Below the pieces are notes generated by a model that had not been told where the DNA came from, ran no database searches, and was given only the letters and a program-made list of their open reading frames with translations. 7,895 nt of DNA from an uncultured Collinsella sp. (GTDB lineage: Bacteria > Actinomycetota > Coriobacteriia > Coriobacteriales > Coriobacteriaceae): contig CABMPS010000085.1 in the NCBI GenBank assembly GCA_902388545.1, forward strand, positions 1 through 7,895. Reading direction: 5' to 3'. The position numbers and the translations under genes are program-made. Shown here piece after piece: positions 1-6,319 of the stretch. Every line of letters starts with the position of its first letter. The stretch's first letter is position 1.

Positions 1-779
1 CGACAACCATCGCCGATATCCAAGCCTATCGCCCGCAAGCGACCTCGACCACCACAGGACAGGTGCTCTCGAAGGGCTATGCCTACGAGCAGGCCTACAC
101 CGTCTTGCGCGAAATGGTCGACAACGCCGTGTTGGATCTAGTCGATAAGCACGTGGTCTGCGACAGCATCTCGCTCTTTGTGGGCTACGCGAGCGAGCGC
201 GCCGACATACGCCGGCTCAACGCCAGCGGCACGGCGCAGTATATAGACGGCTGCGGACACTTGCGCTCGAGTACCTCGGGCATCGAGCCCGCAGCGACCG
301 ACGGCCCCGAGCTCGCGCCCCGTGCTCCCAAGCCCGTCCAGCGCGATGACGAAAGGCGTCGCCTGGTGCGCGAAGCGCAGGCAATCGATGGCATCTTTGT
401 GGGAGAGCATGGCGGCAAACCGCGTGGTGGCTATACCGCACTCTTTGCGCACTCCAACGCCTCGCGAAAGCTGCCCGAGCGCACTAATTCGTTTAAGAAA
501 ATCATGGGGTATTTCGATGACCTTTGGGCACAAACGGTCGATCCCAAACGACCGGTCAAGCGCATCAACCTGGGATTTGGCAATCTTGTGCCCGAGGAAT
601 TTGCCACCATCGATCTGTTCAGCGATATCGAGGCCGATGAGCGCGAGCGCGACCTGGCGCGCGCCGTCCTGGCCGTGAAAGGCAAGTACGGCAAGAACGC
701 GCTCGTCAAGGGATTAAGCTTTACCGCCGGCGCCACCGCGCGCGAACGCAACGGCCAAGTTGGAGGACATCGTGCCTAA
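1..779 (+). CDS. Y-family DNA polymerase (UvrX/UmuC-like), 3' part
   Basis: This is the C-terminal 258 residues of a translesion DNA polymerase of the UmuC/DinB superfamily, closest in style to Bacillus UvrX/YqjW. Such enzymes copy damaged DNA during the SOS response. The reading frame is open to the left edge (first full codon at 3), so the palm and catalytic residues lie outside the window. What is visible is the end of the thumb and the little-finger region. It starts with TIADIQAYRP and a SKGYAYEQA segment typical of the family. The conserved tail includes INLGFGNLVPEE, a GKYGKNALVKG segment and the terminal ARERNGQVGGHRA. Between about residues 80 and 160 there is a charged, proline-rich stretch that looks longer and less conserved than in relatives. 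The stop (777-779) lies inside the next gene, indicating translational coupling. Family assignment is confident; the exact subfamily is not. Confidence 0.88.
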   Translation, partial: TTIADIQAYRPQATSTTTGQVLSKGYAYEQAYTVLREMVDNAVLDLVDKHVVCDSISLFVGYASERADIRRLNASGTAQYIDGCGHLRSSTSGIEPAATDGPELAPRAPKPVQRDDERRRLVREAQAIDGIFVGEHGGKPRGGYTALFAHSNASRKLPERTNSFKKIMGYFDDLWAQTVDPKRPVKRINLGFGNLVPEEFATIDLFSDIEADERERDLARAVLAVKGKYGKNALVKGLSFTAGATARERNGQVGGHRA

Positions 780-1197
780 ACCCAAGCAGCAGCCCGTGCG
801 CCCGCCGACCGCCTTCGAGCGCCTGGCGGACCCCGAGGGCAGACGTCGCGCCGCCGACCCCAACCTCACTGCCAACGGTGCCGTGCGCGCCAACCGCGCC
901 GCACAGTTTATGCCCTTTGCCGCCCTCACGGGATACTACGAACTCGTGCGCAAGCAGGAAATCACCGTCGAGTCAAAACGTGAGCTCACGGAAGAAAAAG
1001 CCCTCGTACTTTCTAAAAAGCTCGAGGGTCTCAAACGTGGCGACTTGGTTCGTGTCACCTATTACGATACATACGGCTATCGCAGCCGCACCGGCATCCT
1101 CGACGAGGCGCTCCCCGCCTTCAAGCTCCTCAAGCTCCGAGACATCGCCATCGACTTCGACGACATCCAAGACATCGAACTGCGCGGACGAGCCTAG
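772..1197 (+). CDS. YolD-like family protein
   Basis: This is a 141-residue protein with the YolD-like signature: RAAQFMPFAALTGYYE near the N-terminus, then a charged helix, then a small beta-rich C-terminal part that includes YYDTYGYRSRTG. YolD-like genes are commonly placed directly after UvrX/YqjW-type Y-family polymerases, as here. The role is thought to be an accessory to that polymerase, analogous to UmuD, but this has not been shown for most members. GTG at 772 is chosen as the start because GGAGG (762-766) sits 5 nt upstream. An in-frame TTG at 760 would have no ribosome binding site at a usable distance. The gene overlaps the polymerase by 8 nt, so the two are surely one operon. No promoter specific to this gene is visible. 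Confidence 0.85.
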   Translation: MPKPKQQPVRPPTAFERLADPEGRRRAADPNLTANGAVRANRAAQFMPFAALTGYYELVRKQEITVESKRELTEEKALVLSKKLEGLKRGDLVRVTYYDTYGYRSRTGILDEALPAFKLLKLRDIAIDFDDIQDIELRGRA

Positions 1198-1203
1198 CCA
1201 AGG

Positions 1204-1225
1204 AAGCGCATCCAGGGCGGCGCTT
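1204..1225. terminator. Possible weak convergent hairpin
   Basis: AAGCGC (1204-1209) and GCGCTT (1220-1225) form a 6-bp stem with a 10-nt loop between two convergent genes. It overlaps the stop codon of the minus-strand gene. There is no T tract on either side, so this is at best a weak terminator. Confidence 0.25.
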
Positions 1226-1607
1226 ACAGCGTCATGACGTAGTAGCCCGCGTCTTTCACGGCCGTCTCGAGGACACCACGATCAACCGGCTGCTTAGAGC
1301 GCACGCGTGCCGTGTGGTCCGCATACGTCACCGTTGCCCACACGCCATCCAGCGCATTGAGGGCATTGGCTACGTTCTGAGCGCAGCCGTCACAGTTCAT
1401 GCCGCCGATGAGCAGCTCATCGCTATAGGGATAGTGTGACGCATCGGTATCCACCACAACAACCTTTTTGGCCTTCTTGCCGCTCGTACCATCGCTGCAG
1501 CAACTCTTCCCGTGTGTCGAAGCGGCAATGCGACGCAGTCCAAAAAACATGCCGACGGCAATGACGGCCAGCACGATGAGATTCGCAGGGTTGAGCAAGT
1601 CACTCAT
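1224..1607 (-). CDS. Membrane-anchored heavy-metal-associated (HMA) domain protein
   Basis: This is a 127-residue protein. Residues 8-24 form one hydrophobic membrane segment, followed by RR and a linker with a Cys pair (C36, C37) and a lysine cluster. Residues 64-127 form a heavy-metal-associated domain with the metal-binding motif GMNCDGC (Cys72, Cys75; M-x-C-x-x-C). HMA domains bind Cu(I) or similar soft metals and pass them to P-type ATPases. After the RR at the membrane boundary the domain is expected to face the cytoplasm. ATG at 1607 is chosen because AAAGGGGAG lies 4 nt upstream. An in-frame TTG at 1622 overlaps that ribosome binding site. No ATPase gene is adjacent, so this may be a free-standing chaperone or metal buffer. 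A CsoR-like palindrome lies about 30 bp upstream. The metal is inferred, not shown. Confidence 0.82.
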   Translation of the reverse strand: MSDLLNPANLIVLAVIAVGMFFGLRRIAASTHGKSCCSDGTSGKKAKKVVVVDTDASHYPYSDELLIGGMNCDGCAQNVANALNALDGVWATVTYADHTARVRSKQPVDRGVLETAVKDAGYYVMTL

Positions 1608-1638
1608 GCGCTCCCCTTTCAAGTAGCACTATCTAGAT

Positions 1639-1659
1639 ACCCCCATGGGGTGCCCCCAT
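1639..1659. promoter_or_regulatory. CsoR-like metal-responsive operator
   Basis: ACCCC-CAT-GGGGT (1639-1651) is a perfect 5-bp inverted repeat around a 3-nt centre. CCCCCAT then recurs at 1653-1659, a direct repeat with a 13-bp period. GC-tract palindromes of the TACCCC...GGGGTA kind are typical operators of the CsoR/RcnR repressor family. The site lies upstream of the minus-strand HMA gene. A loose -10 (TATCTA on the minus strand, 1634-1639) and -35 (TTAAGA, 1659-1664) would bracket it with a 19-bp spacer. A MerR-type (CueR) site is an alternative reading because of that long spacer. No regulator gene is visible in the window. Confidence 0.55.
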
Positions 1660-1715
1660 CTTAACCCAAAATCATGTCTGTTCGGTCAATTAGTTTCCCT
1701 CTTCAAACTTTTTTG

Positions 1716-1743
1716 TTGACCATGGCTTACTTTCGTGTATAAG
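1716..1743 (+). promoter_or_regulatory. Sigma70-type promoter for DUF3793-flavodoxin unit
   Basis: TTGACC (1716-1721) and TATAAG (1738-1743) are separated by 16 bp. This is close to the housekeeping consensus and lies 38 bp upstream of the GTG start at 1782. No second promoter is seen before the flavodoxin gene. Confidence 0.7.
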
Positions 1744-1781
1744 TTTTCCTAGGCTAACAGTTTAGATCCGTAAGGAGCGCC

Positions 1782-2486
1782 GTGACTCGAACCATAGACA
1801 TCCCAACGTTTCAGGCGGCAGTCGTGCGCAACTGCTCTCCCACGCTCGCGGGCATCAAGCCGGCATCGCTCTTTACCTATCCAGGCACCTACGCCCACGG
1901 GGACGGCTCGACCACAACCGAAACCATTGCAGAACGCCGAGCACGCCTGCTCAACGTTATCGCCCAGTGCAATCGCGAGCTTGACCCGCTCGGCATCCAC
2001 CTGAGTGTTTTGGTCTGGCGGCCCTGCGGAGCGCTCGTGTACGCGTACCGAGCCAAAAGCCTCACCACCTATTTCGCAGACCCTCGCGTCCAAACGGCGC
2101 TCACCTCGGAAGGCTACGACACGAGAGACCTTTCGGCATGCCTTGTGCATTTGGCATCACGCATCACGCTCGCGAGCAATAACGTCGCGGAATGCGCCTG
2201 CAGCCAGACTCGATGCGCACTACCCCAGCAAGCTAGCTGCAGCAAAGACTGCACCTGCGAGTTTCCGCACGAAATAGGCTACTTCCTTGGATATCCCTAC
2301 GACGACGTGCACGAATTTATCGTCCAGCGCGGCGAGAACTACAAGGTCTTTGGGGCCTGGAAGGTCTACGCAAATGTCGAGCAGGCGCTTGCGACGTTTG
2401 ATGCCTACCGTGCCTGCACCCAATACTTCACTTTTATCTATCAGCAGGGCTGCAGCCTGGCGCAACTTGCCCAGGCAACCCGATAG
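1782..2486 (+). CDS. DUF3793 family protein, Cys-rich
   Basis: This is a 234-residue protein of unknown function, assigned to DUF3793 from the C-terminal block. That block has FPHEIGYFLGYPYDDV (161-176), GAWKVYAN (191-198), then an AxxxFxxYxxC helix. Residues 138-159 carry six cysteines (138, 140, 145, 153, 157, 159) just ahead of the FPHEIG motif, arranged C-x1-C-x4-C-x7-C-x3-C-x1-C. This could bind a metal or an Fe-S centre, which is inference. No signal peptide or membrane segment is seen, so the protein is probably cytoplasmic. The GTG start is supported by TAAGGAG ending 4 nt upstream. DUF3793 genes are, from memory, often found beside flavodoxin genes, as here, suggesting a redox or iron-related role. 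The flavodoxin gene follows after 45 nt and is likely cotranscribed. Confidence 0.8.
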   Translation: MTRTIDIPTFQAAVVRNCSPTLAGIKPASLFTYPGTYAHGDGSTTTETIAERRARLLNVIAQCNRELDPLGIHLSVLVWRPCGALVYAYRAKSLTTYFADPRVQTALTSEGYDTRDLSACLVHLASRITLASNNVAECACSQTRCALPQQASCSKDCTCEFPHEIGYFLGYPYDDVHEFIVQRGENYKVFGAWKVYANVEQALATFDAYRACTQYFTFIYQQGCSLAQLAQATR

Positions 2487-2498
2487 AACGTACAAGCC

Positions 2499-2512
2499 GC
2501 GGCAAGCGCCGC
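2499..2512 (+). other. Intercistronic GC hairpin
   Basis: GCGGC-AAGC-GCCGC forms a 5-bp GC stem with a 4-nt loop, between the DUF3793 stop and the flavodoxin start, about 19 nt before the ATG. It has no T tract. It could stabilise the downstream message or tune flavodoxin translation, or be chance in GC-rich DNA. Confidence 0.35.
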
Positions 2513-2531
2513 ACGACCGAAAGGACAAAAC

Positions 2532-2951
2532 ATGAGCAAGATCGCCGTCGTCTACTGGAGCGGCACGGGCAATACCGAGGCCATGGCAAACCTCGTCGCC
2601 GAAAGCGCCACGTCCGCGGGGGCCGAGACTGAGGTCATCCCCTGCGCCGACTTCTCTGCCGACAAGGCCGCCGAATATGATGCCTTCGCCTTCGGCTGCC
2701 CCGCCATGGGCTCCGAGGAGCTTGAGTATGACGAGTTTCAGCCTATGTGGGACGAGGTCAAGGAGACCCTCGGCGACAAGAAGGTCGTCCTCTTTGGCTC
2801 CTATTCGTGGGCCGAGGGCGAGTGGATGGACAACTGGAAGGCCGACGCCGACGAGGCCGGAGTCAACGTCGTGGACTCCGTCATTTGCTACGATGCGCCC
2901 GACGATGAGGGCGAGGCGGCCTGCCGTGCCCTTGGCGCCGAGCTGGCCTAG
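2532..2951 (+). CDS. Short-chain flavodoxin
   Basis: This is a 139-residue flavodoxin, a soluble FMN protein that carries electrons between redox enzymes and often substitutes for ferredoxin when iron is scarce. The phosphate-binding loop is SGTGNTEAM (10-18). The two FMN-contact loops are GCPAMGSEELE (55-65) and FGSYSWAEGEWM (88-99). In the closely similar Megasphaera elsdenii flavodoxin, Met and Trp at the equivalent places sandwich the isoalloxazine ring; here they are Met59 and Trp93. Length and acidity match the short-chain clostridial-type group. The ATG start follows AAAGGA with about 7 nt spacing. It is the second gene of the unit begun by the DUF3793 gene and is followed by a strong terminator. 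Its electron partners cannot be told from the window. Confidence 0.95.
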   Translation: MSKIAVVYWSGTGNTEAMANLVAESATSAGAETEVIPCADFSADKAAEYDAFAFGCPAMGSEELEYDEFQPMWDEVKETLGDKKVVLFGSYSWAEGEWMDNWKADADEAGVNVVDSVICYDAPDDEGEAACRALGAELA

Positions 2952-3005
2952 CAGCACCACCGAGCCCGACAGAAGGGGCTCACGCTACATTATCGACATC
3001 CCAAC

Positions 3006-3041
3006 AAAAAACGGGACTGGATTCATGTCCAGCCCCGTTTT
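3006..3041. terminator. Bidirectional rho-independent terminator
   Basis: AACGGG-A-CTGGA (3010-3021) pairs with TCCAG-C-CCCGTT (3028-3039), with one internal mismatch and a 6-nt loop. An A-run at 3006-3011 and TTTT at 3038-3041 give U tracts on both strands, better on the minus strand. It lies between the convergent flavodoxin and ABC ATPase genes and serves both. Confidence 0.9.
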
Positions 3042-3066
3042 CTGTAATGCCAGCCGCATGAACCAG

Positions 3067-3819
<753 letters not shown>

Positions 3820-3831
3820 GATAGGACCTCC

Positions 3832-5193
3832 TTACAGACCGGCGATGTGGTCGGCGGTCGTCGCGACGACCTGTCCAGCGCTCTTGGCGGGACGCTTCTT
3901 CTTGGTTTCGGCCGTCCCCAGAAGCCTCGCCTCAAGACCGCTCACCAAGCGAGCAAGCGGCAGGGTGATGACCAGATAGAACAGCGCGGCAACCACATAC
4001 GGCGTAATGGAACCCGTCGTGGCCACGATGGTACGGGCGTTCATGACGATCTCGACCACGCCCACGGCCGCGAGCAGCGACGTATCCTTGTAAAGCAGGA
4101 TAAACTCGCTGGTCAGCGTAGGCAGGACATTGCGGAACGTCTGCGGAATCATAACGTAGAGCAGCGTCTGGAAGGCGTTCATGCCCAGCGAGCGCGCGGC
4201 CTCGTTTTGGCCCTTGGGGATCGACTGAATACCGGCGCGGAAGATCTCGCACAGGTAGGCGGACGAGTTCATGGCCATGACGATGACGCCCAGCACATAA
4301 TCGTCAACCTTGACGCCGGCCAGCGGCAGGCCAAAGAACGCGATGTAGATCTGCAGGAACGCCGGCGTACCGCGGATGATATTCACATAGATGCCGGCAA
4401 GGCAACGCAGGATGCGCGACTTGGAGATGCGCATGAGTGACAAGGCAAAGCCAAAGGGAATGGCCAACGGAAATGCCACGAGCACGATCGAGAGCGACAT
4501 GAGGAAGCCTTTGAAGACGATCGGCAGGCTCTGAACCAAAATGACCGGGTTCAGGAACAGGCGAAGGAACATGTTGGAATTCCATGCCTCGACCCACGGC
4601 TGCTCCTTAAGGTCGGCCAGGAAGTTATCGAAGGCCGTCACGCCCTTGATCTCCACCGACGGAATCTTGGAGATCTTCTTGGTCGACCCGTCGGCGAGCG
4701 TATAGGTGCCGCTAAAGGCCTCATCGCCGCCCTCGACGGGGAAGGTCACGCCGTAAACCTCGACACGGAAAAAGCCGCCGGCAGGCGCCGTCTCGCCAAA
4801 GTCAATCTTGAGCGTCTGGCCGTCAGCCTTGCACGTGGGTTTCATGGGCGTACGATCCATGAGGTCCTCGCCCGAGAGCATCGTCAATCGCGTGTCATCG
4901 GTACCAAACGTCGTGCCGTCGACAAACGTCAAAGAAAGACCGCTCAGCTCCTCGTCGGCATCGGCCTGAACTTCCCAGGTAATGCGCGTCTCGGTGCCGC
5001 CGACCACATCGCTGCCCGAACCGGTGTTGGGTCGGGCGGTAATCTTTGCGGTCTCAAGCGCCTGGGCGGTCGTGGGCGCATATGCCCCCGCGCACACCAG
5101 CGCGAGCGCCACGGCCATGACGCAGGCTAGCTTTTGGAGCAAGACGGGCAGTGGAAAACGCTGCTCAGCGGCCCCTTTGTTCAGTCGAGACAA
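3832..5193 (-). CDS. Amino-acid ABC permease with N-terminal secreted domain
   Basis: This is a 453-residue membrane subunit of the HisMQ/GlnP type. Residues 1-45 look like a signal peptide, with a hydrophobic core about 17-38 and possible cleavage after AQA at 43-45. Residues 46-185 form a Gly/Thr-rich, beta-prone, presumably extracytoplasmic domain that is not a substrate-binding domain. Transmembrane segments follow from about 215 to 424. The ATPase-coupling EAA loop is EAARSLGMNAFQTLLYVMIP (331-350). The tail is Lys-rich. Ordinary permeases of this family have 215-250 residues, so about half of this protein is extra. The TTG start at 5193 is chosen because AGGAG (5199-5203 on the other strand) lies 5 nt upstream. 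Longer in-frame starts up to 5298 run through the terminator hairpins and lack such a site. It follows the binding-protein gene and precedes the ATPase gene. Confidence 0.9.
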   Translation of the reverse strand: MSRLNKGAAEQRFPLPVLLQKLACVMAVALALVCAGAYAPTTAQALETAKITARPNTGSGSDVVGGTETRITWEVQADADEELSGLSLTFVDGTTFGTDDTRLTMLSGEDLMDRTPMKPTCKADGQTLKIDFGETAPAGGFFRVEVYGVTFPVEGGDEAFSGTYTLADGSTKKISKIPSVEIKGVTAFDNFLADLKEQPWVEAWNSNMFLRLFLNPVILVQSLPIVFKGFLMSLSIVLVAFPLAIPFGFALSLMRISKSRILRCLAGIYVNIIRGTPAFLQIYIAFFGLPLAGVKVDDYVLGVIVMAMNSSAYLCEIFRAGIQSIPKGQNEAARSLGMNAFQTLLYVMIPQTFRNVLPTLTSEFILLYKDTSLLAAVGVVEIVMNARTIVATTGSITPYVVAALFYLVITLPLARLVSGLEARLLGTAETKKKRPAKSAGQVVATTADHIAGL

Positions 5194-5203
5194 GGTGGCT
5201 CCT
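5194..5203 (-). promoter_or_regulatory. Ribosome binding site fixing the TTG start of the permease
   Basis: On the minus strand AGGAG-CCACC precedes TTG at 5193. It selects a start 35 codons inside the longest open frame and places the signal peptide at the true N-terminus. Confidence 0.7.
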
Positions 5204-5228
5204 ATCGTAGAAGTTGCCGGCAAAACGA

Positions 5229-5247
5229 GACGGAAACGCTCTCCGTC
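5229..5247 (-). terminator. Second intercistronic hairpin after the binding-protein gene
   Basis: GACGGA (5229-5234) and TCCGTC (5242-5247) form a perfect 6-bp stem with a 7-nt loop. On the minus strand it is followed by TCGTTTTG. It sits just downstream of the stronger hairpin at 5262-5289 and 26 nt upstream of the permease ribosome binding site. Confidence 0.5.
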
Positions 5248-5261
5248 AAGAGAAACGCAAA

Positions 5262-5289
5262 GGCCCTCTCCGCCAAAACGGAAAGGGCC
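5262..5289 (-). terminator. Strong hairpin, likely partial terminator after the binding-protein gene
   Basis: GGCCCT-C-TCCG (5262-5272) pairs with CGGA-A-AGGGCC (5279-5289), giving ten base pairs with one mismatch and a 6-nt loop. On the minus strand it is followed by TTTGCGTTTC, an imperfect U tract. It lies 23 nt after the binding-protein stop codon and probably lowers transcription into the permease and ATPase genes. It may also protect the 3' end of the binding-protein message. Confidence 0.75.
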
Positions 5290-5311
5290 CGCGTGCAATC
5301 AAGTAGCTATT

Positions 5312-6172
5312 TTACTTGATGTTGTACTTAGCCATAAGGGTGTCAACGGTACCGTCATCGGTCAGGTCCTTGATGGCCTGGTTGACGTCGTCCTTGAGCT
5401 TAGTGTTGCCCTGGTTGATGGCGATGGCGTACTCCTCGCCGGTGCTGATCTGCTTGATGGTCTGGCAGGTGTTGAACTGCTCGGCGGTCAGCTGGCTGGC
5501 GACGGAGCGGTTGGTCACCACGGCGTCACCCTTATCGGACTGCAGGGCGCTGAAGCACTCGGTGGCGTCCTTGTAGGGAACAATCTTGGCCTTGGGGAAG
5601 TTCTCCTGGGCAAAGGCCTCGGCGGTCGAGCCAGACTGGACGATGATGGTAGCGTCGGCGTTGTTGAGCTTCTCGCTGTAGTTGTCGGCCGTGATGTCGG
5701 TGTTATCGACCTTGGTCACGATAGCCTGATCGTCCATGTAGTAGGAATCAGAGAAAGTGACTTCCTTCTCACGCTCGGGCGTGTCGGTGATAGCCGCGAT
5801 GGAAACGTCATACTTGGCGCCCGAAGCGACGCCCGGAACCAGCGTGTCAAAGTCATTGTTGACATACTCGACATCCAGGCCCAGCTTGTCGCCGATAGCC
5901 TTGATGAGCTCAAGGTCAAAGCCCTGGTAGTCGCCGTTGTCGTCCTTGTACTCAAACGGAGCGTACTCGGCAGAGGTGCCGACGGTCAGCGTACCGTCCT
6001 TGACGAGCGCGTACTCCTTGGAGCCATCAACCTTCTCGACCTTCGCGTCGTCAGAGCTGCTGGAACCGGCATCGGAACCAGAGGTGGCGTTGGACGAGCC
6101 GCAACCCGTCAGTGCAAGAGCGAGTGCCATGGCACCCGTGGCGGCAAATGCGCCAAGCTTCTTAAGCTTCAT
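5312..6172 (-). CDS. Amino-acid ABC transporter substrate-binding lipoprotein (SBP family 3)
   Basis: This is a 286-residue binding protein, lipid-anchored outside the membrane, that captures a polar amino acid and delivers it to the permease. Residues 1-23 are a lipoprotein signal with lipobox LTGC (Cys24), followed by a Ser/Asp-rich linker to about 45. The family 3 fold starts at LTVGTSAEYAPFEY (62-75), then GFDLELIKAIGDKLG (84-98) and ITDTPEREKEVTFSDSYY (128-145). Arg134 is the likely contact for the substrate carboxylate, by position in the family. The hinge and second lobe include IIVQSGSTAE and GDAVVTNRSVAS. ATG at 6172 has AAGGAG 7 nt upstream and places the signal peptide correctly; the open frame extends 43 codons further without such support. 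It is the first gene of the operon, with its own promoter at 6230-6258. Substrate specificity is not determined. Confidence 0.95.
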   Translation of the reverse strand: MKLKKLGAFAATGAMALALALTGCGSSNATSGSDAGSSSSDDAKVEKVDGSKEYALVKDGTLTVGTSAEYAPFEYKDDNGDYQGFDLELIKAIGDKLGLDVEYVNNDFDTLVPGVASGAKYDVSIAAITDTPEREKEVTFSDSYYMDDQAIVTKVDNTDITADNYSEKLNNADATIIVQSGSTAEAFAQENFPKAKIVPYKDATECFSALQSDKGDAVVTNRSVASQLTAEQFNTCQTIKQISTGEEYAIAINQGNTKLKDDVNQAIKDLTDDGTVDTLMAKYNIK

Positions 6173-6229
6173 GATCAGTCTCCTTCCAATGACCCCACGT
6201 GATTCAGAGGTCTGCAAAAACTGAGGGCT

Positions 6230-6258
6230 ATTATGCACCCGCTTGTAAGAATCTGCAA
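6230..6258 (-). promoter_or_regulatory. Sigma70-type promoter for the ABC operon
   Basis: On the minus strand TTGCAG (6253-6258) and CATAAT (6230-6235) are separated by exactly 17 bp, with a TG just before the -10. It predicts a leader of about 50 nt before the ATG at 6172. The leader shows no riboswitch-like structure that I can recognise. Confidence 0.7.
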
Positions 6259-6290
6259 TTAGAAAACTGATTGAAACAAATCCATAACGT

Positions 6291-6303
6291 GAATGAAGCA
6301 TTC
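6291..6303. promoter_or_regulatory. Possible operator, short inverted repeat upstream of the ABC promoter
   Basis: GAATG-AAG-CATTC is a perfect 5-bp inverted repeat about 33 bp upstream of the -35. It resembles an ARG box (TGAAT...ATTCA), but the spacing is off by one and the last base differs. It could be a binding site for an amino-acid regulator or chance. Confidence 0.25.
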
Positions 6304-6319
6304 CACTTTGTGACAGTTA

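Noticed and set aside
2220..2960. 246-codon minus-strand open frame opposite the DUF3793 and flavodoxin genes
   Set aside because: It is antisense to a clear flavodoxin, shows no family motif, and is a consequence of GC-rich codon use.
5194..5298. Longer N-terminus of the permease, 35 extra codons
   Set aside because: The extension reads through both intercistronic hairpins and would place the signal peptide internally. The TTG at 5193 has a proper AGGAG.
4982..6202. 406-codon plus-strand open frame opposite the permease and binding-protein genes
   Set aside because: It is a Val/Leu/Gly-rich antisense shadow without a ribosome binding site, and it crosses the terminator hairpins.
6173..6301. 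43-codon N-terminal extension of the binding protein
   Set aside because: It covers the predicted promoter and would bury the lipoprotein signal. ATG at 6172 has AAGGAG at good spacing.
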